Origin: Domibacillus robiginosus
GTDB taxonomy: Bacteria > Bacillota > Bacilli > Bacillales > Domibacillaceae
DNA: 64,000 nt
Direction: 5' to 3'
NCBI RefSeq assembly: GCF_000966195.1
Contig: NZ_LAHL01000010.1
Coordinates: forward strand, 1 to 64,000
A program made the position numbers and the translations under genes. A model generated the notes under the pieces. That model was not told where the DNA came from. It ran no database searches and saw nothing but the letters and a program-made list of their open reading frames with translations. Each line of letters opens with the position of its first letter. The first letter of the stretch is position 1. This document shows positions 7,167 through 16,061 of this stretch, in pieces.

Positions 7167-8362
7167 CCTTTCATTTCCTCCCCGCTGCAGCTTTTGGCAA
7201 ATGAAAGTGCCCAATCGATCAGCCGTCTGTCTTGATTTTTTCCTGCGATTACGGATAATCCGACTGGCAGTCCGTTCACTTCTGCAAGCGGCAGCGTAAT
7301 TTGAGGCAGTCCGGCAAGCCCGGCTATGCAAGTAAGCTGCATCGTCTTTGCCCGGTACTGTTCTGCCTCTTCACCGTGTAAATTAAGAAGCGGCGCCGGT
7401 CCTGGTGCAGTTGGAATGATTAACAGCGCATCCTCGCCTAAGAGAGCATCCATACGCCTCTGAATCTTTTTCCATTTATCAAACTGGTTTTGGCACTCCT
7501 CTTTTTGTAAGGTACCGGCCATGCGAAACCGCTCAGCAATACCCGGGCCAAATGCCGGCTGTTCATTTATAATCCACGAGCCGTGTTCTTCCCAGATTTC
7601 CAGTGCCTGGATGGTCCGGAATACCTCTGTCCAGGCAGCCAGTCCTTCTTCTGCCACACGGACAGACTCAGACTCAGCATGCTCCGTTCTTTTTTGAGCG
7701 GTCTCTAAAAAGGGCTGAAGGGCTGAAGCTGTTTCCCTGTCTGGCAGTGCCCAGGCTGCTTCTTCGACCAATAGTCGCTTGAACGGCTTCTTTTCATCAG
7801 AAGAAGGGAGCAGAACTTCGCCTGCCTGAGCAAGCATGTTCATATCCTTAGCCATCCAGCCAACTGTATCAAAGCTTTTTGCCAGCGGAATCACACCGCT
7901 TATGTTAACAGCTCCGTGTGTCGGGCGAATGCCGTACAGCCCGCAGTAGGAAGAAGGAATACGGACCGAGCCGCCAGTGTCTGTCCCAACCGCAAAATCA
8001 ACAAGACCAGCAGCAGCAGCAACGGCTGAGCCGCTTGAAGAGCCGCCCGGGATCCGGTCCGGCGCTTTCGGATTAACAGGTGTACCGTAGTGAGCATTTT
8101 CACCATTCAAGCTGTACATCAGCTCATCTGTTTGAAGAGTGCCTGTAAGAGCTGCTCCTTGGGCCAGCAGTTTTTGAATAGAGTCTGCTGTTTCCTCCGC
8201 CGGATCATGTGTCCGAAGCCAGTCAGGATTTCCCGCACTGCATGTATAGCCTTTAATGGAAAATACATCCTTCACCGCAAAGAGGCGGCCATGGAGCAGT
8301 CCTTCCCCCGTTGGTGCAAGCTCGACTTCCTTGTCCATAAACGCGTTCCATTGATCAGTCAT
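7163..8362 (-). CDS. amidase-signature family hydrolase in the purine operon
   Basis: A 399-residue amidase-signature enzyme with the complete Ser-cisSer-Lys triad: Lys31 (LFAVKDVF), Ser108 (PGGSSSGSA) and Ser132 (TDTGGSVRIP). The 24-residue gap between the two serines is standard. Such enzymes hydrolyse amides, carbamates or ureido acids. Its start overlaps the permease end by 8 bp and its stop overlaps the FAH gene start by 4 bp, so the three are translationally coupled. PucG, encoded upstream, forms oxalurate; hydrolysis of oxalurate or oxamate by this enzyme is a plausible but untested role. The GGGGAGG ribosome binding site fits the start. Confidence 0.88.
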   Translation of the reverse strand: MTDQWNAFMDKEVELAPTGEGLLHGRLFAVKDVFSIKGYTCSAGNPDWLRTHDPAEETADSIQKLLAQGAALTGTLQTDELMYSLNGENAHYGTPVNPKAPDRIPGGSSSGSAVAAAAGLVDFAVGTDTGGSVRIPSSYCGLYGIRPTHGAVNISGVIPLAKSFDTVGWMAKDMNMLAQAGEVLLPSSDEKKPFKRLLVEEAAWALPDRETASALQPFLETAQKRTEHAESESVRVAEEGLAAWTEVFRTIQALEIWEEHGSWIINEQPAFGPGIAERFRMAGTLQKEECQNQFDKWKKIQRRMDALLGEDALLIIPTAPGPAPLLNLHGEEAEQYRAKTMQLTCIAGLAGLPQITLPLAEVNGLPVGLSVIAGKNQDRRLIDWALSFAKSCSGEEMKG

Positions 8363-9707
8363 TTTGATATACCTCCCCTTTCATAAGTTTATAACGACGG
8401 CTTCTTTTTTTACGCCGTCCCTTAAAGCGGATATTTTCTATCACAAGCGACAGCAAAATCCCAATCAGGAGGCCATTGCTGACGAGCGGACGAATCATTG
8501 ATGGAAATGATAGAAAGTACTCCGTTGGGAAAAACAGAAAGATAATGCCGATAAAGAGCGGCACTGCGACCCGATACAGGTTTGCCGGCGTCATGTCGAT
8601 TTGTTCAAAGTAACCAAGCGCAGTTTGCAAAAGACGCATATAAGCAACAAGCAGGGCTGCACTGCCAACACTCAAAGGCATTTTAGCCATTAAGTGGCCA
8701 ATGGCAGGAATGATGCCCATCACTATAAACATGGCGCCCCCAAGAATAAACGGCAGTCTTTCTAAAATACGTGTTTGATTTAAAAAACCGATAGACGACA
8801 CATAAGGTGCATACGGCACCATGCCGAACAAGCCGGAGATCATGGTGAAAACACCTGAAATGGTAAAAGAGCGGCGATACTGCCGGTTCTCCGTTTGAGC
8901 CCCATACATGGAATCCGTTCCTTTTAAAGCACCAAATGTATTGGACAGGTTTAGCATACCGGCTACGACGGCCGTAATGATAATGCCAATATCAAAAGAA
9001 GGAGCTCCAAGAAGAAATACGCTGACAGCAGCGTCACCGCCCATGTCGATACTTTCACCGCCTGCTGAAAAAAATAATTCATAAACAAGCCAGCCGACAA
9101 TAATACTGATTAAAAGAGAATACCGGCTGATCTTGGCATGCCCTTTTACACTAAGAAAAATGGTAAATAGAACAATGGCGCATGACAGCAAAAAAACCGG
9201 AACATCAATTTGCGGAGAAACTTCTCCTGTGCTAAAAGGAATGCCAAGCATCCCCTTTAAAAAAATAGTATTTAGCCGGACCGCCAATAAAAAGGTGAAA
9301 ACGGCCATGACACCCGCGTTAAACCATCTGGCAATGTGGGAAGCCAAACCCGATACACCGATCAGCACGGTGATGATCCCCGACAAAATAATACCGACTG
9401 AAATGCTGCCTCCCAGCACAGAAAGTGGAATGCCTTGTGCGGGAGCAATGTAGCACATGCTTAAAATGACGCCCCACCAGAGGCCTGACTGTCCTTCCAT
9501 AATCGAACGGCGATGACCAAACAGGGCTTGTACAATACAAGCGAGCCCTGTAAAAATAAAAGAAAGCTGAAGGAGTGCCACGATTTTCCCCTGCTCCAGC
9601 CCAAATGCACTTCCAATTGTAATAGGGATAACCACTGTATTGGTAAAAAGAAAAAACAGCCATTGCAGTCCTGCTGTCCAGTGTGTTACCTTTGTCCATT
9701 CCCACAT
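8355..9707 (-). CDS. NCS2-family purine/xanthine-type permease
   Basis: A 450-residue polytopic membrane protein of the nucleobase-cation symporter 2 family, with about 12-14 hydrophobic segments. Family markers are FGHRRSIMEGQSGLWWG near the N-terminus, the NLSNTFGALKGTDSM helix (the usual nucleobase-binding region) and GLFGMVPYAPYVSSIGFL. It probably imports xanthine, uric acid or a related base. The ATG at 9707 is preferred over a GTG at 9728 because AAGGTG lies 6 nt before it. The C-terminus is strongly basic. It lies in the operon between pucG and the amidase gene. Confidence 0.82.
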   Translation of the reverse strand: MWEWTKVTHWTAGLQWLFFLFTNTVVIPITIGSAFGLEQGKIVALLQLSFIFTGLACIVQALFGHRRSIMEGQSGLWWGVILSMCYIAPAQGIPLSVLGGSISVGIILSGIITVLIGVSGLASHIARWFNAGVMAVFTFLLAVRLNTIFLKGMLGIPFSTGEVSPQIDVPVFLLSCAIVLFTIFLSVKGHAKISRYSLLISIIVGWLVYELFFSAGGESIDMGGDAAVSVFLLGAPSFDIGIIITAVVAGMLNLSNTFGALKGTDSMYGAQTENRQYRRSFTISGVFTMISGLFGMVPYAPYVSSIGFLNQTRILERLPFILGGAMFIVMGIIPAIGHLMAKMPLSVGSAALLVAYMRLLQTALGYFEQIDMTPANLYRVAVPLFIGIIFLFFPTEYFLSFPSMIRPLVSNGLLIGILLSLVIENIRFKGRRKKRSRRYKLMKGEVYQND

Positions 9708-9742
9708 ATTGCTCACCTTCTTTTCCACACCGAAGAATAAAG

Positions 9743-9784
9743 AAGCCGGCTGCCCATCAAAAAATCATGGATTGAAGCCGGCTT
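9743..9784 (-). terminator. attenuating hairpin between pucG and the permease gene
   Basis: Perfect 9-bp arms AAGCCGGCT (9743-9751) and AGCCGGCTT (9776-9784) are followed by a weak T-rich tract. It probably reduces rather than stops transcription into the permease-amidase-FAH part of the operon. Confidence 0.6.
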
Positions 9785-9790
9785 TCCTTA

Positions 9791-11038
9791 TTACATCATA
9801 ACTTTTTCGGCAGCAGCTGTCTCGTATACATTTAAAGCAGCCTGCAGCGCTTCTCCTCTTTGAACAACGGCTCCATTTCGGATTAATGCAGCTTCAAGAC
9901 CTGCCAATACAGCAAACACATTTTCTTTGCGGCAGCTGTAGCCCATTGCACCAATGCGCCAGATTTTTCCGTGAAGCGGACCGAACGAGCTGGCGATTTC
10001 AATGCCGAATTGCTCTAAGAGCATCGACCGGACAGCTTCACCGTCAATGCCTTCAGGAATGTTCACGCATGTTACCATTGGCAGCTTCCACGGCACATCG
10101 TTAAAAAGTGTAAGTCCCATCGCCTTAACACCCTCCATGATTGCTTTTTCATGAAGACGGTGGCGAGCAAATCGTGCTTCAAGACCTTCTTCAAGCACAA
10201 CACGTGCTCCTTCACGGAGTGCATAAAGCATAGACGTTGCTTCTGTATGATGATTTAGACGGCGCGGCCCCCAGTAATCCTGCAGCTGGCTTAAATCAAA
10301 ATAATTACTTTGAATGGGATGCAAAACATCCACTGCATCTTCCGCTGTTCGCACGCCTCTTTCCACTTTCTTGCGGGAGGAAAGAATTTTTTCAACGCGC
10401 TCATTATACGTAATCGGTGCCATGCCGGATGGAACGGAAAAACACTTTTGCGTTCCGCCAATCACTGCATCCAGCTGCCACTCATCCACCTTCACCTCTG
10501 TTCCGGCAATCGTTGCGACTGCATCTACAATCGAGATAATACCCATCTCACGGCAGGCTTTCCCGACTTTATCAAGTGGCTGCATGCATCCTGTTGATGT
10601 TTCACCGTGGACAATAGCCAGGACTTTCGGTTTTACACGCTCCAAAGCCTCAATGATCTCATCCTGGTCAAATACCTGCCCCCACTCTGTTTCAATGGTA
10701 TGGATTTGGGCGCCATTACGCTCTGCAATTTCTGTCAGCAGGTGGCCAAACCGGCCAAAAATCGGGATCAGAACTTTATCTCCTGGTGCCACTACACTGG
10801 TCAGGACGGCTTCAAGACCTGAGCGGGACGTTCCATCGATTGGAAATGCCCAATGGTTCTTTGTCTGGAATACCTGGCGCAGCATATCCATTGTTTCATT
10901 CATAATCTGGGTAAATGCCGGATCAAACTGGCCTAAAATTGGCGTGCTCATCGCCCGAAGCACCCGCGGATCTGCTTCAACTGGTCCCGGGGTCATAATG
11001 GTGCGTAAAGGTGTATTTAATTCACGGTATACCGTCAT
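9791..11038 (-). CDS. pucG: (S)-ureidoglycine-glyoxylate aminotransferase
   Basis: PucG transfers the amino group of unstable (S)-ureidoglycine to glyoxylate, giving oxalurate and glycine. It is a fold-type I PLP enzyme of the serine-glyoxylate aminotransferase group. Lys198 in GGTQKCFSVPSG is the Schiff-base lysine, Asp172 in VDAVATIAG contacts the pyridine nitrogen, and LTPGPVE-like (IMTPGPVEADP) residues open the protein. The length of 415 residues is normal. A strong AAGGAGG site precedes the start, and only 13 bp separate it from allC upstream, so the two are cotranscribed. Confidence 0.93.
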   Translation of the reverse strand: MTVYRELNTPLRTIMTPGPVEADPRVLRAMSTPILGQFDPAFTQIMNETMDMLRQVFQTKNHWAFPIDGTSRSGLEAVLTSVVAPGDKVLIPIFGRFGHLLTEIAERNGAQIHTIETEWGQVFDQDEIIEALERVKPKVLAIVHGETSTGCMQPLDKVGKACREMGIISIVDAVATIAGTEVKVDEWQLDAVIGGTQKCFSVPSGMAPITYNERVEKILSSRKKVERGVRTAEDAVDVLHPIQSNYFDLSQLQDYWGPRRLNHHTEATSMLYALREGARVVLEEGLEARFARHRLHEKAIMEGVKAMGLTLFNDVPWKLPMVTCVNIPEGIDGEAVRSMLLEQFGIEIASSFGPLHGKIWRIGAMGYSCRKENVFAVLAGLEAALIRNGAVVQRGEALQAALNVYETAAAEKVMM

Positions 11039-11051
11039 TTTGTTTTCCTCC

Positions 11052-12293
11052 TTAATAAGCTAACTCGTATAATGTTTTTGTTAACAGCTGGACTCCTTTT
11101 TCGAGGTCCACCGCTTTTGTATATTCATCCGGCGAATGGCTGATCCCCCGATGGCTCGGTACAAACAATAAAGAGGTTGGTACATACCGGCCAAACACTT
11201 GAGAATCATGGCCTGCACCGCTTGTCATGACTTTATAAGGGGTCTGCTCCCTTTTTAAAATATCTATCGACAGCGCACTCAGCTTTTCACACATCGGAAC
11301 TGGCTTTTCATTCATCCAGTTATCAATATGAAGGCCTGTTCCATGCTCCTGGCAAATGCGCTGGAATGTATGGAAAACAGAGGTGCTAAACGACTCCAGC
11401 AGCAATTCTTGACTGTGGCGAATATCAATGGAAAACACCGCTTCCCTGGCGATCACATTTGGAATGTTCGGTTTAATTTCCATTCTGCCTACTGTCGCTA
11501 CCAGTTCAGGATCGGTTTCTTTTGCCCGCTGAATCAAGGTTTGAATCAGTAATGCCGCCGTATAGACGGCATCTTTACGATATGGCATTGGTGTCGTGCC
11601 GGCATGATTACTTTCTCCCGTAATTGTTACATTATAGCGGCGCTGTCCGACAATGTGGCTGACAACCCCAATGGATTTGTTCTCCCGTTCAAGTACTTCC
11701 CCCTGCTCAATATGAAGTTCAATAAAGCAATCGATATCATCTCGCTTTGCCTGGCGGAAGTGTCCAAGACCGAATCCTGCCCTGTTCATCGCTTCTGTGA
11801 ATGACGTGCCGGACGTATCTTTCAGTTCCTTTATATGATCCTGCTTTCGCAATCCTGTAATATTTCCAGATCCCCAGTAGGTCAGGGGAAAACGGCTTCC
11901 TTCTTCTTCACAAAGCGATACGACTTCAATTGTCTGCTTCGGGCGGCCGTACTGTTCAAACAATGACTGCAGCGCTAGTATACCGGCAGCGATGCCGTAC
12001 GCACCATCGTACTTGCCTCCATCTGTGACTGTATCGATATGGGAACCTGTTAAAATAACAGCTTCCGTTTTCTGAGATCCTTCCAGGCGCCCGTAAAGGT
12101 TCCCGGCATCATCAAAATAAGACACAAGCCCGGACTCTTCCATTTTCCTCATCAGTGCTTGTTGGGCGTCTTGCCACTTTTGATCATATAAAAGACGGGT
12201 TACGCCGCCTCTTTCGGTCTGCCCGTAACGAGCCAGCCATTCAGTCATTTCATATGCCGTTTTCGTTTCGATAGGCGGATCTGTTTTAATCAT
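11052..12293 (-). CDS. allC: allantoate amidohydrolase
   Basis: Allantoate amidohydrolase (PucF in B. subtilis) removes one ureido group from allantoate, giving (S)-ureidoglycine, CO2 and ammonia. It is a binuclear-metal M20-family enzyme with GSHIDTVTDGGKYDGAYG, the EEEGSRF acid pair and the ELHIEQG motif, followed by the dimerisation lid (SNHAGTTPMPYRKDA). The start at 12293 is chosen because GGGGG lies 6 nt upstream; the ATG at 12299 is too close to it. It is the first gene of the minus-strand operon and diverges from pucR. Confidence 0.93.
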   Translation of the reverse strand: MIKTDPPIETKTAYEMTEWLARYGQTERGGVTRLLYDQKWQDAQQALMRKMEESGLVSYFDDAGNLYGRLEGSQKTEAVILTGSHIDTVTDGGKYDGAYGIAAGILALQSLFEQYGRPKQTIEVVSLCEEEGSRFPLTYWGSGNITGLRKQDHIKELKDTSGTSFTEAMNRAGFGLGHFRQAKRDDIDCFIELHIEQGEVLERENKSIGVVSHIVGQRRYNVTITGESNHAGTTPMPYRKDAVYTAALLIQTLIQRAKETDPELVATVGRMEIKPNIPNVIAREAVFSIDIRHSQELLLESFSTSVFHTFQRICQEHGTGLHIDNWMNEKPVPMCEKLSALSIDILKREQTPYKVMTSGAGHDSQVFGRYVPTSLLFVPSHRGISHSPDEYTKAVDLEKGVQLLTKTLYELAY

Positions 12294-12323
12294 ATCCATC
12301 CCCCTGCTCTTTTCTTATTGCTT

Positions 12324-12343
12324 TTATTGTAATGGAACAATAA
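12324..12343. promoter_or_regulatory. palindrome between allC and pucR, possible operator
   Basis: TTATTGT (12324-12330) and ACAATAA (12337-12343) form a perfect 7-bp inverted repeat with a 6-bp spacer. It sits 31 bp before the allC start in the divergent region. A TACAAT -10 for allC lies inside it with no good -35, as expected for an activated promoter. The B. subtilis PucR box was not found. The binding protein is unknown. Confidence 0.35.
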
Positions 12344-12439
12344 GCGAAAAACATTCACAAAAATGTAGAAAATTATCTCGTTTTATTGTTTAATCTAACT
12401 AAAAGGTCAAACTATTCGAAAATCAAGGAGAGAATAAAG

Positions 12440-14053
12440 ATGTTTATGCAGGATTTATTAGCCCTTCCAGTTTTTTCCGGCGCTGTTATTGCTGGAGGAC
12501 GGGCGGGGTTGGACCGTGAAGTAAATACCGTTAATATGATGGACGCTCCAGATATTATCTCTTATCTTAAGCCAAATGAATTACTGGTCACGACCGCCTT
12601 TCATTTAAAAGACGACCTTTCTTCCATGCTGGGGCTTCTGGAGGAAATGCATAAACAGGGCTGTGCCGGCCTTGGCATTAAAACAAAGCGCTTTTTACAT
12701 AACATTCCGGCTGAAGCGATCGCGCTTGCTGACCAGTATCAACTGCCGATTATTGATATACCTGTTGATACATCACTTGGAGATATTGTCCATCAATCAC
12801 TCAGCTGCATTTTGGATATGCGGACAACAGAACTACACCAGGCGATGAAAACACACCAGCAATTTACGAACTTTATTATTAACGGCCAGGGTCTGGATAA
12901 AATCCTTCAAAGTCTGGCTGGCTTAACCGGCGGCCGGATTACCCTTTTAAATCAGCAGCTGCGGCCTTTTTCTGGTACAGGTAGTTTATCTGACTCTTTT
13001 TACTCTTTACTGGCCGGCATAGGCGCCTATCTTCCAAAAACAAGATTTACAGCTTTTTCAATTCGACATGAAGAAGCCTTGAAGACATTTACGTTGTTCC
13101 CTATTTACACGCATAAAAAACAGCCGAGCTACCTGGCCGTTCACCGGTTTATTCCGCCAACAGACCGCTCTGCTGTTTTAATGGTCGAACAGGCCGCCAA
13201 CGTGATTGCTTTTGAATTAATGAAGGAAAATGCTCTTAAACAAAAAACACAGCGGCTTCGAAACGAATTTTTCACAAATTTTATGAATGGCGCTTTTTCC
13301 TCTTCTGAAGAAATACTGAATCGGGCAAGGGAGTTCGGCCTTTCAAATGAAAATCGCTATTTTTGTGCGGCAGGACGCATTGATCGTACCGAAAAAAGCT
13401 TTTCTCTTGCTGAGCATCAATGGGAATCAGAGCTTATTTACGATACGATTGATGAAGACATACAGGGCGCCGAAGGGAGCATGCAGCTGTATGCGACAGA
13501 CGATAAATACATTGTTTTAATGGAAGCCAAAGGGAACTGGAAAAACAGTGAAGAAAGCTTTTTTTCCTTTTTAAAAGCGATTCAATCGTCCGTTGGCACG
13601 CAGCTGCAAAAAACAATTTCTTTTGGCATCAGCACATATGCAGAGCACCTAGTTCGTCTGCCGGAAGCTTACAAAGAAGCAGTGAATGCTCTTTATTACG
13701 GGTCAATGCTTGGCAGTACGCAATTTATAGAAGCCTATCAGCCAAAAGAGGTATCAGAGGTTTTGCGAATGATTCCATATGAACAGATGAAGCAGTTTTA
13801 CCATAATACTTTCCAGGCACTCGTAAACGAGCCAAAGAAAGATTATGACCTTTTGATGCAAACCTTATCTGTTTACCTGGAGTCACACTGCCAGCTGTCC
13901 GAAACAGCCAAGCGCTTGTTTATTCACCGTAATACTGTCATTTACCGGCTAGAAAAATGCGAGGAGCTGCTTGGTCGCAGCTTAAAAGACCCTGAACAGA
14001 CTTTATGCCTCCGTCTTGCTTTTCGAATTAAAGCGCTGCTGCAAAACAGCTGA
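12440..14053 (+). CDS. pucR: PucR-family purine catabolism activator
   Basis: A 537-residue transcription regulator. The N-terminal PucR ligand domain is residues 1-125 (LALPVFSGAVIAGGRAG...). A middle CdaR-like GGDEF-fold region follows, and the C-terminus is a PucR-type helix-turn-helix (TLSVYLESHCQLSETAKRLF, then IHRNTVIYRLEKCEELLG). In B. subtilis, PucR activates the puc genes in response to purine intermediates such as allantoin. It is divergent from the allC operon, the typical arrangement. The ATG at 12440 is chosen because AAGGAG lies 9 nt upstream. Confidence 0.92.
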   Translation: MFMQDLLALPVFSGAVIAGGRAGLDREVNTVNMMDAPDIISYLKPNELLVTTAFHLKDDLSSMLGLLEEMHKQGCAGLGIKTKRFLHNIPAEAIALADQYQLPIIDIPVDTSLGDIVHQSLSCILDMRTTELHQAMKTHQQFTNFIINGQGLDKILQSLAGLTGGRITLLNQQLRPFSGTGSLSDSFYSLLAGIGAYLPKTRFTAFSIRHEEALKTFTLFPIYTHKKQPSYLAVHRFIPPTDRSAVLMVEQAANVIAFELMKENALKQKTQRLRNEFFTNFMNGAFSSSEEILNRAREFGLSNENRYFCAAGRIDRTEKSFSLAEHQWESELIYDTIDEDIQGAEGSMQLYATDDKYIVLMEAKGNWKNSEESFFSFLKAIQSSVGTQLQKTISFGISTYAEHLVRLPEAYKEAVNALYYGSMLGSTQFIEAYQPKEVSEVLRMIPYEQMKQFYHNTFQALVNEPKKDYDLLMQTLSVYLESHCQLSETAKRLFIHRNTVIYRLEKCEELLGRSLKDPEQTLCLRLAFRIKALLQNS

Positions 14054-14070
14054 TCTAGTTTTACATTGAC

Positions 14071-14096
14071 ACTCCCACAGCTAAAGCCGTGGGAGT
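14071..14096. repeat. IS605-type palindrome downstream of pucR
   Basis: ACTCCCAC (14071-14078) pairs with GTGGGAGT (14089-14096) around AGCTAAAGCC. The ctcccac-ggctaaagccgtgggag pattern is common at ends of IS200/IS605-group elements. No transposase or TnpB frame is present nearby. It may also end pucR transcription, though no T run follows. Confidence 0.45.
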
Positions 14097-14561
14097 ATCA
14101 ATTAGCAATTGATACTAATAGTACTAACAAGTATATAGAATTAATAGCTACGGAACAGAATACCACTAGCCACACCATCTTGTTTATCACTCTATAGAGC
14201 TTGGAATTTCCCCTGTTTTATAAAAAGTAACAGCAAGCAGGAAGGTACAGTTTAATGGTTTAACCTTTTAATTTTCCGTTCTCCAGCGTTATCAGCCAAG
14301 CTGGGTTTGTTTTTTCATTCCTGTTTAAGATTATATACGTGACTGAATCAGTAAATAGCGCCTTTCATAAAGTTAGCGCATCTCCCCATTCCAGCAAGAT
14401 AACAGCGGTGAGCCGGGCACCGACAACTTTATGCTCGTTCAAGACGTTGCACTTTTTCATTTTTATAATCGAGAAACGTTTTGCATTCTGATGTCTCTAC
14501 TTTATAAAGAAAATCCCTAAGCCGCTTTTTCCAAACATGCATCTTCTAAAATCAGCATCAA
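14097..14561. other. gene-less stretch with IS200/IS605-like remnants
   Basis: No credible gene is seen. Segment 14416-14433 resembles 2416-2433 (15 of 18 bases), and CGGTG/CACCG (14406-14421) forms a small hairpin beside it. With the palindrome at 14071-14096 this could be the decayed non-coding end of an IS605-type element, whose TnpB-associated RNAs come from such ends. The assignment rests on recall of typical ends and is tentative. Confidence 0.3.
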
Positions 14562-14615
14562 AAACACCCTCTCAGGATTGGAATCAGCTGTTGCTCATTC
14601 GCCTGGAGGGTGTTT
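14562..14615 (-). terminator. pucI terminator
   Basis: Perfect 10-bp arms AAACACCCTC (14562-14571) and GAGGGTGTTT (14606-14615), followed by T on the minus strand, lie 31 bp after the pucI stop. Confidence 0.75.
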
Positions 14616-14645
14616 GTCGATTCGTTTTTCTATTTCACTTTTCTT

Positions 14646-16061
14646 TTATTTTTCAAAAATTGTACCTTTTTTAAACTTCGAATTTTTAAATGCAAGCTTC
14701 ATGAGCAGGATATAGGAAAGCCCGCCGACAACAACGCCGATGATCCAGCCAAGATCTACCTGGATAAAAGCCGCTCCCGCTCCGATTAGCATCGCAATAA
14801 TGGCACATGGGTTATACCCTGCAAACTGTCCATTTTCTTCATACAAATCTGAAACATTTATTTTCTGTTTCCGTAAAATATAGTACTCTACCAATAGGAT
14901 TGAAACAATTGGGCCCAGGAAAGCAGAATAGATTAAGATGAACGTATTTAAGCCCTCTGCTGATGAATCCTGTACCAAAACCCACGGGAAAGAGCAAAAT
15001 GCAAGCAGGCCGGTAATGACAACAGCAGGTTTGTATTTTAATTTTGTCAGTGAAGTAATTACATATGTTGGTGGAATGATATTAGCCACCATATTTACAG
15101 CAACCGCACCAATGACGATAAATGCAGAAACAGCAACCGTGATATACGGGTTATCTACTACGACGGCAAAAGCTTTTACTGGATTGGAAATGCCTGTAGC
15201 TGCTGCGAGCATCGCACCGATCGTCAGAACAAAACCATAAGCAACTACGATGGGAGAGAAGTATAAAAATCCTCGTTTTGTATCACTGATTCCTGTTTTC
15301 AGTTCTCGGGAATAATCCGCTGCACTCAAGAAAATCGCTGCATAGTTTCCAAGGAACACCATAATAAAGGCAAAGAATGGCAAGCCCCATGAGCCTTCTG
15401 CATGTACCCACCGTTCCGCAATAACATCACTGTGGGACGTCATTAAAATACCGAATACATAAACGAGTCCCAGCATGATCACAACAGATGCCAAAATTTC
15501 CATCCATTTAATCGCATGGAAACCAAACAAGGAAAGAACAATTTGAACAAGCTGGATTGCTATAAAACAAACGGCTATATTATCAAAAGAACCCTGGGTT
15601 AAAACTTTTGCAATTTCGTTTAATGCCGTTCCGCCAGTCCAGCTTTGAAACCCGTACCAGACAATCGCCGGTACACCGCGCAGCAAGGAAGATATAACTG
15701 ATCCTTTACTGCCAAATGACATTCTCAGCTGTACAACGTAAGGAATTCCTGTTCTGTATCCCAGCCGGTCATTTAAAGCAAAAAAGGTTGAAATAATACC
15801 AATGGCGATCGCCGCTGCTAAAAAGGTCTGCACAAGGTTCAGTGTAGCTGCACCGGCTACAATCAAACTGGCACCGAGCGTCATATTTCCGAGGTTTACG
15901 CCGTCACCAATCCACATAAACATGTAGGAAAAAGATCCGACCGTTCGGCTTTTCTCCGTTTTTGGTTTTAACGATTCATCGATTCCTTTTGAATAAGGAA
16001 CCTGTACTTCTTCTGCTGTCTGCCTGGCTAAATTTGTTGACACAGTTGCCCTCAACTCCAT
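14646..16061 (-). CDS. pucI: NCS1-family allantoin permease
   Basis: A 471-residue polytopic transporter of the nucleobase-cation symporter 1 family, close to PucI of B. subtilis, which imports allantoin. Family markers are MFMWIGDGVNLGNMTLGASL (about 48-67), the RMSFGSKGSVISSLLRGVPAIVWYGFQSWTGG-type helix-3/loop region, and SAADYSRELK. About 12 membrane segments are visible. The ribosome binding site at the ATG is weak; a GTG at 16043 with GAGG upstream is an alternative start. It is not in the allC operon but has its own TnrA-type box about 200 bp upstream and its own terminator. Confidence 0.9.
   Translation of the reverse strand: MELRATVSTNLARQTAEEVQVPYSKGIDESLKPKTEKSRTVGSFSYMFMWIGDGVNLGNMTLGASLIVAGAATLNLVQTFLAAAIAIGIISTFFALNDRLGYRTGIPYVVQLRMSFGSKGSVISSLLRGVPAIVWYGFQSWTGGTALNEIAKVLTQGSFDNIAVCFIAIQLVQIVLSLFGFHAIKWMEILASVVIMLGLVYVFGILMTSHSDVIAERWVHAEGSWGLPFFAFIMVFLGNYAAIFLSAADYSRELKTGISDTKRGFLYFSPIVVAYGFVLTIGAMLAAATGISNPVKAFAVVVDNPYITVAVSAFIVIGAVAVNMVANIIPPTYVITSLTKLKYKPAVVITGLLAFCSFPWVLVQDSSAEGLNTFILIYSAFLGPIVSILLVEYYILRKQKINVSDLYEENGQFAGYNPCAIIAMLIGAGAAFIQVDLGWIIGVVVGGLSYILLMKLAFKNSKFKKGTIFEK

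Noticed and set aside
7167-7331. N-terminal extension of the FAH protein
   Set aside because: It lies inside the amidase coding sequence; the ATG at 7166 gives the family-like N-terminus and the usual ATGA coupling.
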